Positions 28,893 through 29,097 of a DNA stretch of 29,097 nt are shown here, piece after piece. Source of the DNA: Pseudomonadota bacterium (GTDB lineage: Bacteria > Pseudomonadota > Gammaproteobacteria > Burkholderiales > Burkholderiaceae_C). The DNA is taken from assembly GCA_023390985.1 (NCBI GenBank), contig JAEWBU010000343.1:1-29097 (forward strand), read 5' to 3'. A program made the position numbers and the translations under genes. Each line of letters opens with the position of its first letter. The first letter of the stretch is position 1. Below the pieces are notes generated by a model. That model made no database searches. It was not told where the DNA came from and saw only the letters and a program-made list of their open reading frames with translations.

Positions 28893-29097
28893 TCATGAAG
28901 CGCTCAGCAGCTTCTTAAGCGCCAGCACCGCTGCGTCCGGCGCGCTGAGCACCGGCGTCGCGGTGGCCGCGTGGGCCGCATCCAGCGCCGTCGACGTCGA
29001 AAACTGCGCCAGGAGGATGGCGTCGCAGTCTTGCAGCTGCGGAACGGCGGCGGCGCCGCGCGCGTCGTGGCGCGCGCCGGCGCCGCGTCGCGCCCGG
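28893..29097 (-). CDS. Asp/Glu racemase-like protein, N-terminus cut by window edge
   Basis: Only the C-terminal 68 codons are inside the window. Seen: DCDAILLAQFSTSTALDAAH followed by TPVLSAPDAAVLALKKLLSAS. LLAQFS with a following Ala/Asp stretch and the TPVL-SAP-AAV ending match the C-terminal lobe of the Asp/Glu/hydantoin racemase superfamily, whose second catalytic Cys usually lies slightly upstream of this region (C in DCD). The reaction (racemase, maleate isomerase or decarboxylase) cannot be told from this part. Confidence 0.75.
   Translation of the reverse strand, partial: RARRGAGARHDARGAAAVPQLQDCDAILLAQFSTSTALDAAHAATATPVLSAPDAAVLALKKLLSAS

Noticed and set aside
1..29097. CRISPR arrays, insertion sequences, rRNA or tRNA genes
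   Set aside because: No regularly spaced repeats, transposase motifs, terminal inverted repeats of an IS, or RNA gene structures were seen on either strand.

Overview
The window is high-GC DNA with densely packed genes on both strands. It looks like a chromosomal segment of a betaproteobacterium of the order Burkholderiales, probably Comamonadaceae (Ramlibacter/Variovorax-like). The reasons are the Bug/TctC solute receptor followed by CaiB and CitE homologues, several lipoproteins with a poly-Gly stretch after the lipid-bearing Cys, a lysine-tailed HU-like protein, and small Burkholderiales-type proteins. This placement is inference from gene content; no rRNA or other marker gene is present.

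Layout. 1-1033: class C beta-lactamase, cut by the left edge. 1058-3531: envelope and stress genes on the minus strand (small secreted protein, hemerythrin-like protein, GNAT acetyltransferase, CAP-domain lipoprotein). 3609-5310: YecA/SEC-C protein, then two divergent HU-family genes and a strong intrinsic terminator. 5361-6290: a lipoprotein with RTX-type calcium repeats. 6655-8290: PQQ-type sugar dehydrogenase and its cytochrome c. 8322-12328: 2-keto-4-pentenoate hydratase family protein, an SDR with an altered active site, two unrecognised proteins, and a free-standing 10-formyl-THF hydrolase-like protein. 12336-16353: LysR regulator divergent from a receptor / CoA-transferase / CoA-lyase operon, probably for uptake, CoA activation and cleavage of an organic acid. 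16347-21597: Mut7-C protein, S9 peptidase, three-PAS histidine kinase and DUF488 protein. 21742-23723: di-heme cytochrome lipoprotein coupled to an ECF sigma factor. 25865-28838: AzlCD-type exporter, VOC protein, glutathione S-transferase, a small conserved protein and an ABM monooxygenase. 28893-end: C-terminal part of an Asp/Glu racemase-like protein.

The most unusual part is 23724-25864. It is visibly more AT-rich than the rest and holds three minus-strand genes of unknown function. One gene end carries a 52-nt element closely resembling an integron attC site. A GTTAGGC core sequence lies just in front of another gene, and a third imperfect palindrome lies between two of the genes. I read this as a small gene-cassette array without an integrase in view (CALIN-like), inserted directly behind the ECF sigma gene. 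The innermost cassette ORF appears to run through its lost end into the antisense of sigma.

Other points of interest are the SDR lacking the YxxxK pair, a lipobox on an RTX-repeat protein, a palindrome between the two HU genes, and recurrent -10-like boxes 6-7 nt before ATG codons that suggest leaderless transcription. All functional calls rest on motifs and remembered family resemblance; no database search was run.
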